A stretch of 64,000 nucleotides of DNA from Paraburkholderia lacunae (GCF_003353175.1 NZ_QHKS01000032.1:16961-80960); one strand, 5' to 3'. Shown: positions 18,324 through 26,112, counted from the first letter of the stretch. Notes: generated by a model not told the origin, from the sequence alone. Program-made: numbers and translations.

Positions 18324-18339
18324 CGCAAAGGCCATGCCA
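18324..18339 (-). promoter_or_regulatory. sigma-54 promoter of nirB
   Basis: Minus-strand TGGCATG-GCCT-TTGCG matches the sigma-54 consensus, with GG and GC at the required 12-base offset (-24/-12). The predicted start is near 18313, immediately before the P1 hairpin. This fits nitrogen control by NtrC. Confidence 0.8.
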
Positions 18340-18437
18340 TACGGGACAAATCACCGCCGTTAGGCCCTGCACAAGAGAAAGGCGTATTTGCCAGACGTGT
18401 CCGCCGGGAGCGGGCTGATGCATTCCGATGCGGCAGA

Positions 18438-18473
18438 GCACAACGGTGGTGCGGCGCAGCACCTTCTGCGTGC
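18438..18473 (-). promoter_or_regulatory. two NtrC-type enhancer sites upstream of nirB
   Basis: Two GCAC-N7-GTGC dyads, at 18438-18452 and 18459-18473, have centres 21 bp (two helical turns) apart, about 132 and 153 bp upstream of the predicted start. They match the NtrC half-site pattern. They lie just downstream of the narK stop codon. Confidence 0.65.
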
Positions 18474-18508
18474 AGTGCATGGCAGAGGTCATCGCCTGCA
18501 ACGTTCCG

Positions 18509-19843
18509 TCAATTCGCCATGCCGTTGGTGCCGGCGCCAGCCAGCGCATGCTCGCGTAGCGCCGCTTCGCGTGCCTTGTGTTCACCGCTGAAGCGCACCG
18601 CCAGCGCGCACAACGCGGAGAGCGTGACCAGCATGCCGAGCATCGCCAGCGTCTGCTGGACGCTGCCGACGCCTTTCATCAGGAAGCCGGCGGCCACCGC
18701 TCCGACATTGCCACCGGCGCCAATCACACCCGCAACGCCGCCCAGCGCCTTGCGGTCGATGAACGGCACCAGCGCGTAGGTCGCGCCGCAAGCCATGTGC
18801 GTGAACAGACCGAAAACCAGCATGGCGATCACGGCCAATGCGATGCTGTCCGCGTGCGCGAAGCCCACGAGGCCCAGACCTTCGCCAACGATCAGCGCGA
18901 ACAGCAAGGTCGCGCGGACGTCCAGGCCTCGACGCGCGGCCGCCTTGTCCGACAGCCAGCCACCCAGCGCGCGGGCAAACAACGCGAGCAGGCCGAAGCT
19001 GCCGGCGGCGATGCCCGCCGCCGGCAGCGACAGGTGGAAATGATCGACGTAATAGATCGCGGCGACGTTGTGAATGAAGACCTCGACGCCGAAACACGCT
19101 GCGTAGGTGATGAACAGCATCCACACGCGATAGTTCGCGCAGGCCGCTCGAAAACTCGCCCAACCGCCCTTCTTGCCGCCGTCGATCGCGATTCCGCTCG
19201 CCCGCAGTTCCGCAAAGTTTCCTTGCGGGCAATCCTGTGTGAAGCGCCAGTAAAACACCGCCATGATCGGCATCGCGAGGCCCGGCACCACCAGCGCGAG
19301 GCGCCACGCCGAGGCGTGCTCTGCGCCGAGCACCATGATCGCCGCCAGCAATAGCGGCACGAGCGCCTGCGCAGCGCCTGCCCCGGTATTGCCCCACCCG
19401 GCCGTCGCCGCGTTGGCGGTGCCGACCACGTTCGGCGCGAACATCATCGAGGTGTGATACTGGCTAATGACGAAGCAGGCGCCGATCGCGCCGATGCACA
19501 GGCGGCACAGCAGGAAGCTCTCGTAGCCCGTGGATAGCGCGGCGCCGAGCACGGGAAATACGCCGGCGAGCATCAGGCCGCAATAGACCTTGCGCGGGCC
19601 GTAGCGGTCGCATAGCGGACCAATTATCAGCCGCACGAGGATCGTGACGGCGACCGCGGCGATATTGATATTGGCGACCTGGTCGACGGAAAGCCCGAAT
19701 TCGCTTTTGATCAGCGGCATCAATGGTGCACAGGCGAACCACGCAAAGAAGCAGACGAAGAACGCCATCCACGTCAGATGGAAAGCGCGCATCGGTGGCG
19801 TGCGCAGGCTGAAGAGGTCGATGCGAGTTGCTTTGTCTGTCAT
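18509..19843 (-). CDS. narK: nitrate/nitrite transporter, NNP family of MFS
   Basis: Twelve-helix major facilitator of about 444 residues in the inner membrane, importing nitrate (and perhaps nitrite) for assimilation. The two nitrate-signature segments of the NNP family are visible: GWGNTGAGAAQALVPLL and GAGGNVGAVAAGFLMKG. The MFS loop motif appears as GPLCDRYGPRK. The start (MTDKATRID) lies 11 bases after the T-tract of a leader terminator and has a modest TGGAA ribosome binding site. It is transcribed towards nirB from its own sigma-54 promoter, with a 375-bp gap to nirB that holds the second promoter and leader. The two units are therefore co-regulated but separable. Confidence 0.93.
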   Translation of the reverse strand: MTDKATRIDLFSLRTPPMRAFHLTWMAFFVCFFAWFACAPLMPLIKSEFGLSVDQVANINIAAVAVTILVRLIIGPLCDRYGPRKVYCGLMLAGVFPVLGAALSTGYESFLLCRLCIGAIGACFVISQYHTSMMFAPNVVGTANAATAGWGNTGAGAAQALVPLLLAAIMVLGAEHASAWRLALVVPGLAMPIMAVFYWRFTQDCPQGNFAELRASGIAIDGGKKGGWASFRAACANYRVWMLFITYAACFGVEVFIHNVAAIYYVDHFHLSLPAAGIAAGSFGLLALFARALGGWLSDKAAARRGLDVRATLLFALIVGEGLGLVGFAHADSIALAVIAMLVFGLFTHMACGATYALVPFIDRKALGGVAGVIGAGGNVGAVAAGFLMKGVGSVQQTLAMLGMLVTLSALCALAVRFSGEHKAREAALREHALAGAGTNGMAN

Positions 19844-19854
19844 CGTCGTTCCAG

Positions 19855-19912
19855 AAAAAAAAGCGTCCCGCGAACCCAATCAGATGACTGGATTCGGGGG
19901 ACGCCGTTGTCC
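19855..19912 (-). promoter_or_regulatory. narK leader: P2 hexaloop hairpin overlapping an intrinsic terminator
   Basis: The same GGAC-[AACGGC]-GTCC hairpin as at nirB lies at 19912-19899. Its 3' arm competes with a terminator stem: GCGTCCC plus CGAATCC pair with GGGTTCG plus GGGACGC, closing a 12-base loop, followed by eight T (19862-19855). The narK start codon is 11 bases beyond the T-tract. Twenty bases around P2 (TTTTGGACAACGGCGTCCCC) are identical in both leaders. Confidence 0.82.
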
Positions 19913-19956
19913 AAAAGCCCGTTGTAAGGGTGCTGCTATTGATTCGAATGAAGATA

Positions 19957-19970
19957 GATCGACTTTGATC
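19957..19970 (-). promoter_or_regulatory. narK leader: P1 hexaloop hairpin
   Basis: GATC-[AAAGTC]-GATC has a six-base loop with A1 and G4. The stem extends by ATA/TAT if one G is bulged (19974-19954). It begins about 2 bases after the predicted start site, as at nirB, though the stem sequence differs. Confidence 0.65.
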
Positions 19971-19986
19971 CTATGCGGGCTCTATA

Positions 19987-20002
19987 TGCATATGCCGTGC
20001 CA
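19987..20002 (-). promoter_or_regulatory. sigma-54 promoter of narK
   Basis: Minus-strand TGGCACG-GCAT-ATGCA fits the -24/-12 consensus with correct spacing and one mismatch in the -12 block. The predicted start is near 19976. Confidence 0.75.
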
Positions 20003-20099
20003 CATGCGGAAATTCAGTGTTCGGCGTTCCAGGAAGCTGTAAAAAGGGATGGCACGCGACGCATCCTGTCGGCGGCACGACATATTTCGATGTGACAAA

Positions 20100-20135
20100 G
20101 CACAGCGATGGTGCAGCACAGCACTGTTCCCGTGC
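20100..20135 (-). promoter_or_regulatory. two NtrC-type enhancer sites upstream of narK
   Basis: GCAC-N7-GTGC occurs at 20100-20114 and again at 20121-20135. The centres are 21 bp apart and about 131 and 152 bp from the predicted start, the same geometry as at nirB. Confidence 0.7.
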
Positions 20136-20284
20136 GATGGGAAAGGTTGTGGCGCGCGGTCTCGGTCTCGCTAGGGCAGATCGAAAAACAAGAGACGACG
20201 TGCGGCCGCCACCCTTTCTCCATCCCGGTGTATCGGCTTCGTGTTGAGTTGCTTACGTCGGTCGTGGCGCGCCTCAAAAAAATT

Positions 20285-20313
20285 TTGCATTTATCTGCAT
20301 TGTCAGATATATT
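20285..20313 (+). promoter_or_regulatory. marR1 promoter with operator O1
   Basis: -35 TTGCAT (20285-20290), 17-bp spacer, -10 TATATT (20308-20313). The spacer holds ATCTGCATTGTCAGAT (20293-20308), a copy of the ATCTG-N6-CAGAT operator found four times in this efflux locus. A repressor here would block RNA polymerase, which implies autoregulation. Confidence 0.75.
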
Positions 20314-20338
20314 CTCAGTCAGACAATGGAGGCTGCCG

Positions 20339-20776
20339 ATGAGCGACTGCATCAAGGAAGACTTCAAGCAGACCCAGAGCCTTGGCTTTGCGCTCAGTAA
20401 AGCGCGCAATCGGGTGATCACGGAAATGGATGCAGCGCTTGAAGAAGCCGGCATCACCAGCCAGCAACTGGGCATTCTGCTTGGGCTTGCCGACGACAGT
20501 GCGAAGTCGCCGGTCGCGCTGGCGAGGCTGCTCAGTGTCGATCCCGCGCTCATGACACGCATGCTCGACAAGCTGGAAAAGCGGGGTTTGCTGCAACGCT
20601 CCCGAAGCTGCGAAGACCGGCGCGTGGTCGACCTCGCGCTGACCGACGGCGGGCGGGAGACCGCCTTCCGTGGCGCGCATATCGTCGCTGCCGTGTTGAA
20701 CAGGCGGCTCGCGAGCTTTACGAAGTTGGAGTTCGAGGCCTTGCGCCGTCTCCTCGGCAAATTGCTCGGAGAATGA
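20339..20776 (+). CDS. MarR-family repressor of the efflux operon, copy 1
   Basis: A 145-residue winged-helix regulator. The start has a GGAGG site 5 bases upstream; the frame stays open further upstream but is not coding there. The DNA-binding region is visible: ALARLLSVDPALMTRMLDKL as the helix-turn-helix and RSRSCEDRRVVDLALTDGG as the wing with the MarR D-x-R-x6-L pattern. It is a close paralogue of the marR gene at 22541; both share TQS-GF-L-KARN and ITSQQ-GILL near the N-terminus. It probably represses its own promoter and emrB and is released by a toxic or aromatic compound exported by the pump. Confidence 0.92.
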   Translation: MSDCIKEDFKQTQSLGFALSKARNRVITEMDAALEEAGITSQQLGILLGLADDSAKSPVALARLLSVDPALMTRMLDKLEKRGLLQRSRSCEDRRVVDLALTDGGRETAFRGAHIVAAVLNRRLASFTKLEFEALRRLLGKLLGE

Positions 20777-20797
20777 CCGGCTTTTTTTTACCCATAT

Positions 20798-20813
20798 ATC
20801 TGACATATCAGAT
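20798..20813 (+). promoter_or_regulatory. operator O2 between marR1 and emrB
   Basis: ATCTGACATATCAGAT, an inverted repeat extended by one T/A pair on each side. It follows a T-run after the marR1 stop, in the 100-bp gap before emrB. Confidence 0.75.
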
Positions 20814-20876
20814 AAATGCCGCTGACCCTGACCGACAGGCGGCGGATTTCAGACCCACTTACAGGAAGGACGCAAC

Positions 20877-22439
20877 ATGAACCCGTCGACGCCTGCAGGC
20901 TCCCCAGCGCCACTGAGCGGGGCCAGATTCGCACTTGGCACGCTTGCCGTGGCGCTGGCCACCTTCATGAACGTGCTGGACTCGTCGATCGCCAACGTCG
21001 CGATTCCGACGATCTCGGGCAACCTCGGCGTATCCGTCGACGAAGGGACGTGGGTCATCACACTGTTCGCCGCCGCCAACGCCGTATCGATTCCGCTGAC
21101 TGGCTGGCTGACCCAGCGCGTCGGACAGGTGAAGCTTTTCGTCTGGGCGATCCTGCTGTTCGTGCTGTCGTCGTGGCTCTGCGGTATGGCCCCCAACCTG
21201 CCGGTGCTGCTGGCCGCCCGGATATTGCAAGGCGCCGTGGCGGGCCCGCTCGTGCCGCTTTCGCAGGCGCTGCTGCTTGGCTCGTTCCCGAAGCAGAAGA
21301 GTTCGAGCGCGCTGGCGCTGTGGGCGATGACCGCGACGGTCGGGCCGATCGCCGGTCCGGCGCTGGGCGGCTGGATCACCGACAGCTACAGTTGGTCGTG
21401 GATCTTCTACATCAACATTCCGGTGGGTCTGTTCGCCGCCGGCGTGACGTGGGTGGTCTACCGGGACCGCGAAACGCCGGCGTTCAAGCTACCACTCGAC
21501 AAGGTGGGCCTCTTCTCGCTGATCGCATGGGTCGCGTCGCTGCAGATCATGCTCGACAAGGGCAAGGACCTCGATTGGTTCAATTCCCCGGTGATCTTGG
21601 CGCTCGGCGTGGTCGCGGCGATCAGCTTCGCGTTCTTCCTGATCTGGGAGCTCACCGAAGCGAAGCCTATCGTTGACCTGCGGCTCTTTACCCAGCGCAA
21701 TTTCCTCGGCGGCACGATCGCGATTTCGGTCGCGTATGCGGTGTTCTTCGGGAATCTGGTGATCCTGCCGCAGTGGATTCAGGGCTTTCTCGGCTACCGC
21801 TCGGTCGATGCGGGGCTCGTGACGGCGCCGCTCGGCATCTTCTCGGTGATCCTCGCGCCGGTGCTGGGCAAGATCATGCCGCGCTCGGATTCACGGATAC
21901 TGGCGACGCTCGCCTTCCTCGGCTTTGCCGGCGTGTTCTTCATGCGCTCGCATTACACGACAGGCGTCGACCCCTTCACGCTGGTGCTGCCGACGCTGCT
22001 TCAGGGCATTCCCACCGCCCTCTTCTTCACGCCGCTCACCGCGATCATCCTGTCGGGGCTGCCCCCCGAAAAGATTCCGGCCGCGGCCGGGCTGTCGAAC
22101 TTCGCGCGGATCTTCGCCGGCGCGGCCGGGACGTCGCTGATGAGCACCGGCTGGAACGACCGGACGATCCTGCATCACGCGCGGCTCGTCGAGCAGGCGA
22201 ACGTGAACAACCCGACTTTCGTCGACGCCGTCGCGAGCCTGCAGACGGCGCTCAACGCCAGTCCGTCCAAGGCTCTGGCGTTCTTCGAGACGTCGCTGAA
22301 CACGCAGGCCACGATGCTGGGGCTGAACGACATCTTCTGGCTATCGGCGGTGATCTTTATCGTGATCATTCCGCTGATCTGGCTGACCAAGCCGGGGAAA
22401 GGCGCAGGGGCCGGTGCCGCGGGTGCCGGCGGTCATTGA
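20877..22439 (+). CDS. emrB: EmrB/QacA-type multidrug efflux transporter (DHA2, 14 helices)
   Basis: Proton-driven MFS exporter of 520 residues in the inner membrane, forming a tripartite pump with EmrA and an outer-membrane channel. The start has an AGGAAGGA ribosome binding site. It shows typical DHA2 motifs: LDSSIANVAIPTISGNLG in helix 1 (motif D1), WLTQRVGQVKLF in loop 2-3 (motif A), and GPIAGPALGGWITD in helix 5 (motif C, antiporter signature). The C-terminal helix pair ends in a Gly/Ala-rich tail. The gene lies between two marR paralogues, each followed by an operator. Confidence 0.95.
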   Translation: MNPSTPAGSPAPLSGARFALGTLAVALATFMNVLDSSIANVAIPTISGNLGVSVDEGTWVITLFAAANAVSIPLTGWLTQRVGQVKLFVWAILLFVLSSWLCGMAPNLPVLLAARILQGAVAGPLVPLSQALLLGSFPKQKSSSALALWAMTATVGPIAGPALGGWITDSYSWSWIFYINIPVGLFAAGVTWVVYRDRETPAFKLPLDKVGLFSLIAWVASLQIMLDKGKDLDWFNSPVILALGVVAAISFAFFLIWELTEAKPIVDLRLFTQRNFLGGTIAISVAYAVFFGNLVILPQWIQGFLGYRSVDAGLVTAPLGIFSVILAPVLGKIMPRSDSRILATLAFLGFAGVFFMRSHYTTGVDPFTLVLPTLLQGIPTALFFTPLTAIILSGLPPEKIPAAAGLSNFARIFAGAAGTSLMSTGWNDRTILHHARLVEQANVNNPTFVDAVASLQTALNASPSKALAFFETSLNTQATMLGLNDIFWLSAVIFIVIIPLIWLTKPGKGAGAGAAGAGGH

Positions 22440-22485
22440 CCGGCGCGAATGCAGCGAGCGCGATCGAGCGGGCCAGAGATTCCTC

Positions 22486-22514
22486 TTGACAGTATCTGAC
22501 ATGTCAATTATTGT
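22486..22514 (+). promoter_or_regulatory. marR2 promoter with operator O3
   Basis: -35 TTGACA (22486-22491), 17-bp spacer, -10 TATTGT (22509-22514). The spacer carries ATCTGACATGTCAATT (22494-22509), the third operator copy, with a degenerate right arm. It sits in the same place relative to -35 and -10 as O1. Confidence 0.75.
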
Positions 22515-22540
22515 AAATATCGACACATCGAGGACCCGTC

Positions 22541-22978
22541 ATGGACCACTACACAACCAAAAATTTCTCGCTCACGCAAAGCGTCGGTTTCTCGCTGACC
22601 AAGGCACGCAACCTGATCGCCGCGGAAATGGATGCGGCGCTCAAGGACCTCGACATCACCAGCCAGCAGATGGGGATCCTGCTTTCAATGCAGCGCGGCA
22701 CGGCGTCCACGCCGTTCGAACTGTCGAAGCTGCTCGGGATCGACACGGGCCTGATGACGCGCATGCTGGACAAGCTGGAAACCAGGGGTTTGCTGGAACG
22801 CTCGCGCAGCGGCGACGATCGTCGCGTGGTCAATCTGACGCTGACGGAAAAGGGCGAAGAAATTGCGGCCCAGATTCCGAAAATCGCGCCACAAGTGTTG
22901 AACGCCCGGTTGAAGAATTTCACCAAAGCAGAGTTCGAGGAATTGCGCCGCCTGCTTTACAAGTTCATTGGCGATTGA
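22541..22978 (+). CDS. MarR-family repressor of the efflux operon, copy 2
   Basis: A 145-residue winged-helix regulator with the same length and layout as the copy at 20339: ELSKLLGIDTGLMTRMLDKL as the helix-turn-helix and RSRSGDDRRVVNLTLTEKG as the wing. The start follows GAGGA. It has its own promoter with an operator in the spacer and ends at an intrinsic terminator, so it splits emrB from nodT-emrA transcriptionally. The two MarR proteins probably recognise the same operator; whether they form heterodimers or answer different ligands cannot be read from sequence. Confidence 0.92.
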   Translation: MDHYTTKNFSLTQSVGFSLTKARNLIAAEMDAALKDLDITSQQMGILLSMQRGTASTPFELSKLLGIDTGLMTRMLDKLETRGLLERSRSGDDRRVVNLTLTEKGEEIAAQIPKIAPQVLNARLKNFTKAEFEELRRLLYKFIGD

Positions 22979-22985
22979 GCCGCGT

Positions 22986-23008
22986 GGGGCAAAGTGCCCC
23001 CTTTTTTT
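22986..23008 (+). terminator. intrinsic terminator after marR2
   Basis: GGGGCA-AAG-TGCCCC (22986-23000) followed by C and seven T. It lies 7 bases after the marR2 stop codon and just before operator O4. Confidence 0.88.
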
Positions 23009-23016
23009 ACCCATTA

Positions 23017-23032
23017 ATCTGACAGGTCAGAA
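23017..23032 (+). promoter_or_regulatory. operator O4 at the nodT start
   Basis: ATCTGACAGGTCAGAA is the fourth operator copy. It ends one base before the nodT ATG and covers the only purine-rich candidate ribosome binding site (AGGTCAGA). It also follows the terminator T-run directly, so a bound repressor could affect both initiation of transcription and, through sequence overlap, the translation start. Confidence 0.7.
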
Positions 23033-23033
23033 A

Positions 23034-24542
23034 ATGAAAACGCAGATTTCTACATCAGCCGTCGGCACCCGGGCGTTGAAACTGGGTCTGTCGGCAATCT
23101 TCGCAGCCGTACTTTCCGCCTGCGCCAACTACGCCGGCATTCACAGCGACAAGCAGATGGCCGAACCACAGCACTTCGAGACCACACAGAGCCTGCCGGC
23201 CGAAAGCGGTCACTGGCCGGCCGCCGACTGGGCCGAGCAGTTCGGCGACGCTCAGCTGAAGGCGCTGCTCGCCGAAGCCCTCACGGGCAGCCCGACACTC
23301 GAGCAGGCCCGTGCCCGGGTCGCCCAGGCGCAAGCGTTCAGCGAAACCGCGAAGGCGAGCACGCTGCCGCGCGTCGACGCGAGCTACTCGCTCACGCGCC
23401 AGCAGTACAGCGGCACCGCACTCGTGCCACCGCCCTTCGCCAGCTCATGGCAGACCGAGAACAAGGGGCTGTTGAACGCCTCCTACGATCTCGACCTGTG
23501 GGGCAAGAACCGTGAAGCACTGAAGGCGGCCGTGTCGCAGGTGCAAGCGAGCCAGGCAGACGCGCAAGCCGTCAAGCTCACGCTGAACACCGCCATCGCC
23601 CGCACTTACAACCAGTTTGCCCGCCTGTATGCGCTGCGCGACATCGCCCAGCAGGAGGTCGCGCGCCGCGAACAGATCGAGCGCATCACCGCGGGCCGTA
23701 TTGCGGCCGGTCTCGATACCGAAGTGGAGCGCAAGACCGCGCAGGCGAATCTCGCCACGAGCCGTGCCAGTCTCACGGCGCTCGACGGCCGCATTCTGAC
23801 CACCCGTTACCAGCTCGCCGCGTTGCTCGGCGCGGGCCCGGACCGCGGTTTGTCGATCGCGCGTCCGGCGCTCGGCGTGGGCGATGAAGTGCGTTTGCCG
23901 GACAACCTGCCGGCTGATCTCGTAAGCCGCCGGCCGGACATCGTGGCCGCCCGCTGGCGCGTGGATTCGCTCACGCACGAGGTGAAGGAAGCCAAGGCCG
24001 AGTTCTACCCGGACATCAACCTGAGCGCGGCCATCGGCCTCGACGCCTTCGGCTTCGGCCGCTTCCTCAGCGCCGCGAGCCGCACGGGTTCGGCAGGCGC
24101 CGCGATCCATCTGCCGATCTTCGATGGCGGCGCATTGCGCGCACAACTGAAGGGCCGTTACGCCGAATTCGACTATGCCGTGGCCGGCTACAACCAGACG
24201 CTGATCACCGCGCTGACCGACGTTGCCACGCAACTCGCGCAGATCCGTTCGAGCGACGCGCAACTCGTCGACGCACAGGCTGCGCAGCAGGCCGCGCAGA
24301 GCGCCGACCAGCTGGCGATCGCGCAATACGAGGCGGGCCTGACCAACCAGCTGACCGTACTCAATGCCGACATGAACGCACTGAATGCCGAGCAGGCCGT
24401 CGCCGATCTGAAGATGAACCGCCGCGACCAGCAGATCGCGCTCGCTTCGGCACTCGGCGGCGGCTATGTCGATACCTCGAAAGATGAAACCCGTCGCGCG
24501 GACGCTTCCGCGCAAGCCAACCCCGTCGTCGCCGCGCGTTGA
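23034..24542 (+). CDS. NodT/OprM-type outer-membrane efflux lipoprotein
   Basis: Outer-membrane channel of about 502 residues for the EmrAB pump. The N-terminus is a lipoprotein signal with the lipobox VLSAC (Cys near residue 28). Two repeated OEP regions follow, each built of long alpha-helices rich in Ala and Gln, with typical segments DLWGKNREALKAAV, ADLVSRRPDIVAARWRV, FYPDINLSAAIGLDAFGFG and YEAGLTNQLTVLNADMNALNAEQ. The start is set by the operator and terminator immediately upstream. The C-terminal tail is an Ala-rich extension. It is followed by emrA after 34 bp. Confidence 0.93.
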   Translation: MKTQISTSAVGTRALKLGLSAIFAAVLSACANYAGIHSDKQMAEPQHFETTQSLPAESGHWPAADWAEQFGDAQLKALLAEALTGSPTLEQARARVAQAQAFSETAKASTLPRVDASYSLTRQQYSGTALVPPPFASSWQTENKGLLNASYDLDLWGKNREALKAAVSQVQASQADAQAVKLTLNTAIARTYNQFARLYALRDIAQQEVARREQIERITAGRIAAGLDTEVERKTAQANLATSRASLTALDGRILTTRYQLAALLGAGPDRGLSIARPALGVGDEVRLPDNLPADLVSRRPDIVAARWRVDSLTHEVKEAKAEFYPDINLSAAIGLDAFGFGRFLSAASRTGSAGAAIHLPIFDGGALRAQLKGRYAEFDYAVAGYNQTLITALTDVATQLAQIRSSDAQLVDAQAAQQAAQSADQLAIAQYEAGLTNQLTVLNADMNALNAEQAVADLKMNRRDQQIALASALGGGYVDTSKDETRRADASAQANPVVAAR

Positions 24543-24576
24543 TACGGCACGTTCGTCACCCGTCAGGAGATCTGAA

Positions 24577-25887
24577 ATGAGCGATACCAACACGTCCGAC
24601 CGCACGACGGCGGACACTGAAGCCGTCATCGACAACACCCGAGACGCGTCCGCCGCCACTGCAACCGCCGCGGACCCAGCGCCGCAAGCCACCCCGCCGG
24701 CCAGGCGCAAGCTGCTGCTCGCGCTCCTCGGCGTCGCCGTCGTGGCGGCGGGTGCAGCCTACAGCGCGTACTACATCACGTACGCCCGTTATCACCAGTC
24801 GACCGACGACGCGTATGTCAGCGGCAATCTGGTGCAACTGACGCCGCAGGTGACGGGGACCGTGGTGGCCGTCAATGCGGACGACACGCAGATCGTCCGG
24901 CAAGGCGACCCGGTCGTCACGCTCGACGGCGCCGATGCGAAAGTTGCGCTGACGAACGCCGAAGCGACGCTCGGCCAGACCGTGCGGCAGGTCAGCAGCC
25001 TTTATGTGAACAACGATTTCTATGCGGCCACGGTGGCGCAGCGCGCGGCGGATCTTGCTCGCACCAACGACGATCTGCGCCGGCGTGAGGCCGTGGCAGG
25101 CACGGGTGCGGTTTCCGCAGAAGACATTGCTCACGCGCGCGATGCGGTGAACGCCGCCCAGGCCGCGCTCGATGCCGCCCGCCAGCAGGCCGAAGCCAAT
25201 CGCGCACTGACCGACCGCACGACGATCGAACAGCATCCGAATGTGCAGGCCGCGGCCTCGAAGGTTCGTGACGCCTATCTGAACTACGCGCGCAACACGT
25301 TGCCGGCACCCGTCACCGGTTATGTCGCGCGCCGCTCGGTGCAGGTCGGTCAGCGCGTCGCGCCGGGCGCGCCGCTGATGGCGATCGTGCCGCTCGACGG
25401 TGTGTGGGTCGATGCGAACTTCAAGGAAGGGCAGCTCCGGCATATGCGCATCGGTCAGCCGGTCGAACTGACGGCCGACGTATATGGCGGGAGCGTCAAA
25501 TACCACGGCCGGGTGGTGGGCTTCTCCGCGGGCACGGGCAGCGCTTTCGCGGTACTGCCGGCGCAGAACGCCACGGGCAACTGGATCAAGATCGTCCAGC
25601 GCCTGCCGGTGCGTATCCAGCTCGATCAGCATGAACTCGAGGCGCATCCGTTGCGTATCGGCCTGTCGATGCAGGCCGATGCCGACACGCGCGACGATTC
25701 CGGCACGCAACTCGGCGCGGCCACCACGACGGCGTATCGCACGGATGTCTTTGCGCAATATGGCGCGCAGGCCGACGCCGAGATCGCAAAGATCATTGCC
25801 GGGAACGAGGTGGGCTCGCCCGTGAGCGATGCGAAACCGTCAACCAGGAACGTTGCGACGCGCGTTCAGGCGCGCAACGCGGGCTGA
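24577..25887 (+). CDS. emrA: EmrA-type membrane fusion protein (HlyD family)
   Basis: Periplasmic adaptor of 436 residues linking EmrB to the NodT channel. The start has a CAGGAGA ribosome binding site. Order of parts: acidic/Thr-rich cytoplasmic N-terminus (about residues 1-40), one membrane helix (KLLLALLGVAVVAAGAAYSAYY), a lipoyl half-motif (STDDAYVSGNLVQLTPQVTG), a coiled-coil hairpin, the second lipoyl half (PAPVTGYVARRSVQVGQRVAPG), and a beta-barrel segment (VDANFKEGQLRHMRIGQPVE), which is diagnostic of the EmrA branch. It is the last gene of the cassette. Confidence 0.95.
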   Translation: MSDTNTSDRTTADTEAVIDNTRDASAATATAADPAPQATPPARRKLLLALLGVAVVAAGAAYSAYYITYARYHQSTDDAYVSGNLVQLTPQVTGTVVAVNADDTQIVRQGDPVVTLDGADAKVALTNAEATLGQTVRQVSSLYVNNDFYAATVAQRAADLARTNDDLRRREAVAGTGAVSAEDIAHARDAVNAAQAALDAARQQAEANRALTDRTTIEQHPNVQAAASKVRDAYLNYARNTLPAPVTGYVARRSVQVGQRVAPGAPLMAIVPLDGVWVDANFKEGQLRHMRIGQPVELTADVYGGSVKYHGRVVGFSAGTGSAFAVLPAQNATGNWIKIVQRLPVRIQLDQHELEAHPLRIGLSMQADADTRDDSGTQLGAATTTAYRTDVFAQYGAQADAEIAKIIAGNEVGSPVSDAKPSTRNVATRVQARNAG

Positions 25888-25940
25888 CGGGAGATCGGAT
25901 CGGTATCTCTCGCGACCAGTATGACGAATCCCACGCTTCG

Positions 25941-25981
25941 CACCCTGCGCCGGCTAGTTCACGAGACTCCGCCGCAGGGTG
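25941..25981. other. GC-rich inverted repeat after emrA
   Basis: CACCCTGCG (25941-25949) and CGCAGGGTG (25973-25981) could form a nine-pair stem 54 bp after emrA. No T-run follows, so I do not call it an intrinsic terminator. Confidence 0.4.
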
Positions 25982-26098
25982 TCGTCAAGAACGTCGCCGA
26001 CGCCCCGATCCAGGCGCAAGCATTCGCGCCCCGGATGATCGGTGTTTACCCGCCAAACGCACTCTCGCACTTGCCATACTCCCCGGTGCGACACAAAA

Positions 26099-26112
26099 TG
26101 TAAGCGCTAACA
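26099..26112. promoter_or_regulatory. LacI-type operator A
   Basis: TGTAAGCGCTAACA, a near-perfect dyad around GCGC of the LacI/GalR class. It lies 125 bp upstream of the MFS gene. A weak promoter (TTGCCA, 17 bp, CAAAAT) ends at its left edge, so binding there would block initiation. Confidence 0.75.

Noticed and set aside
15480..18779. Very long plus-strand open frame (over 1000 codons) opposite nirB and nirD
   Set aside because: It is a mirror of GC-rich codon use in nirB/nirD. The translation is Arg/His/Ala-rich without motifs, while the minus strand encodes complete, recognisable enzymes.
10032..20776. ANTAR regulator gene (nasT/nasR) expected near the nitrate leaders
   Set aside because: I looked for it among the genes of this region and found none; it must be elsewhere in the genome.
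25941..25981. Intrinsic terminator after emrA
   Set aside because: The inverted repeat is strong but lacks a following T-run on either strand.
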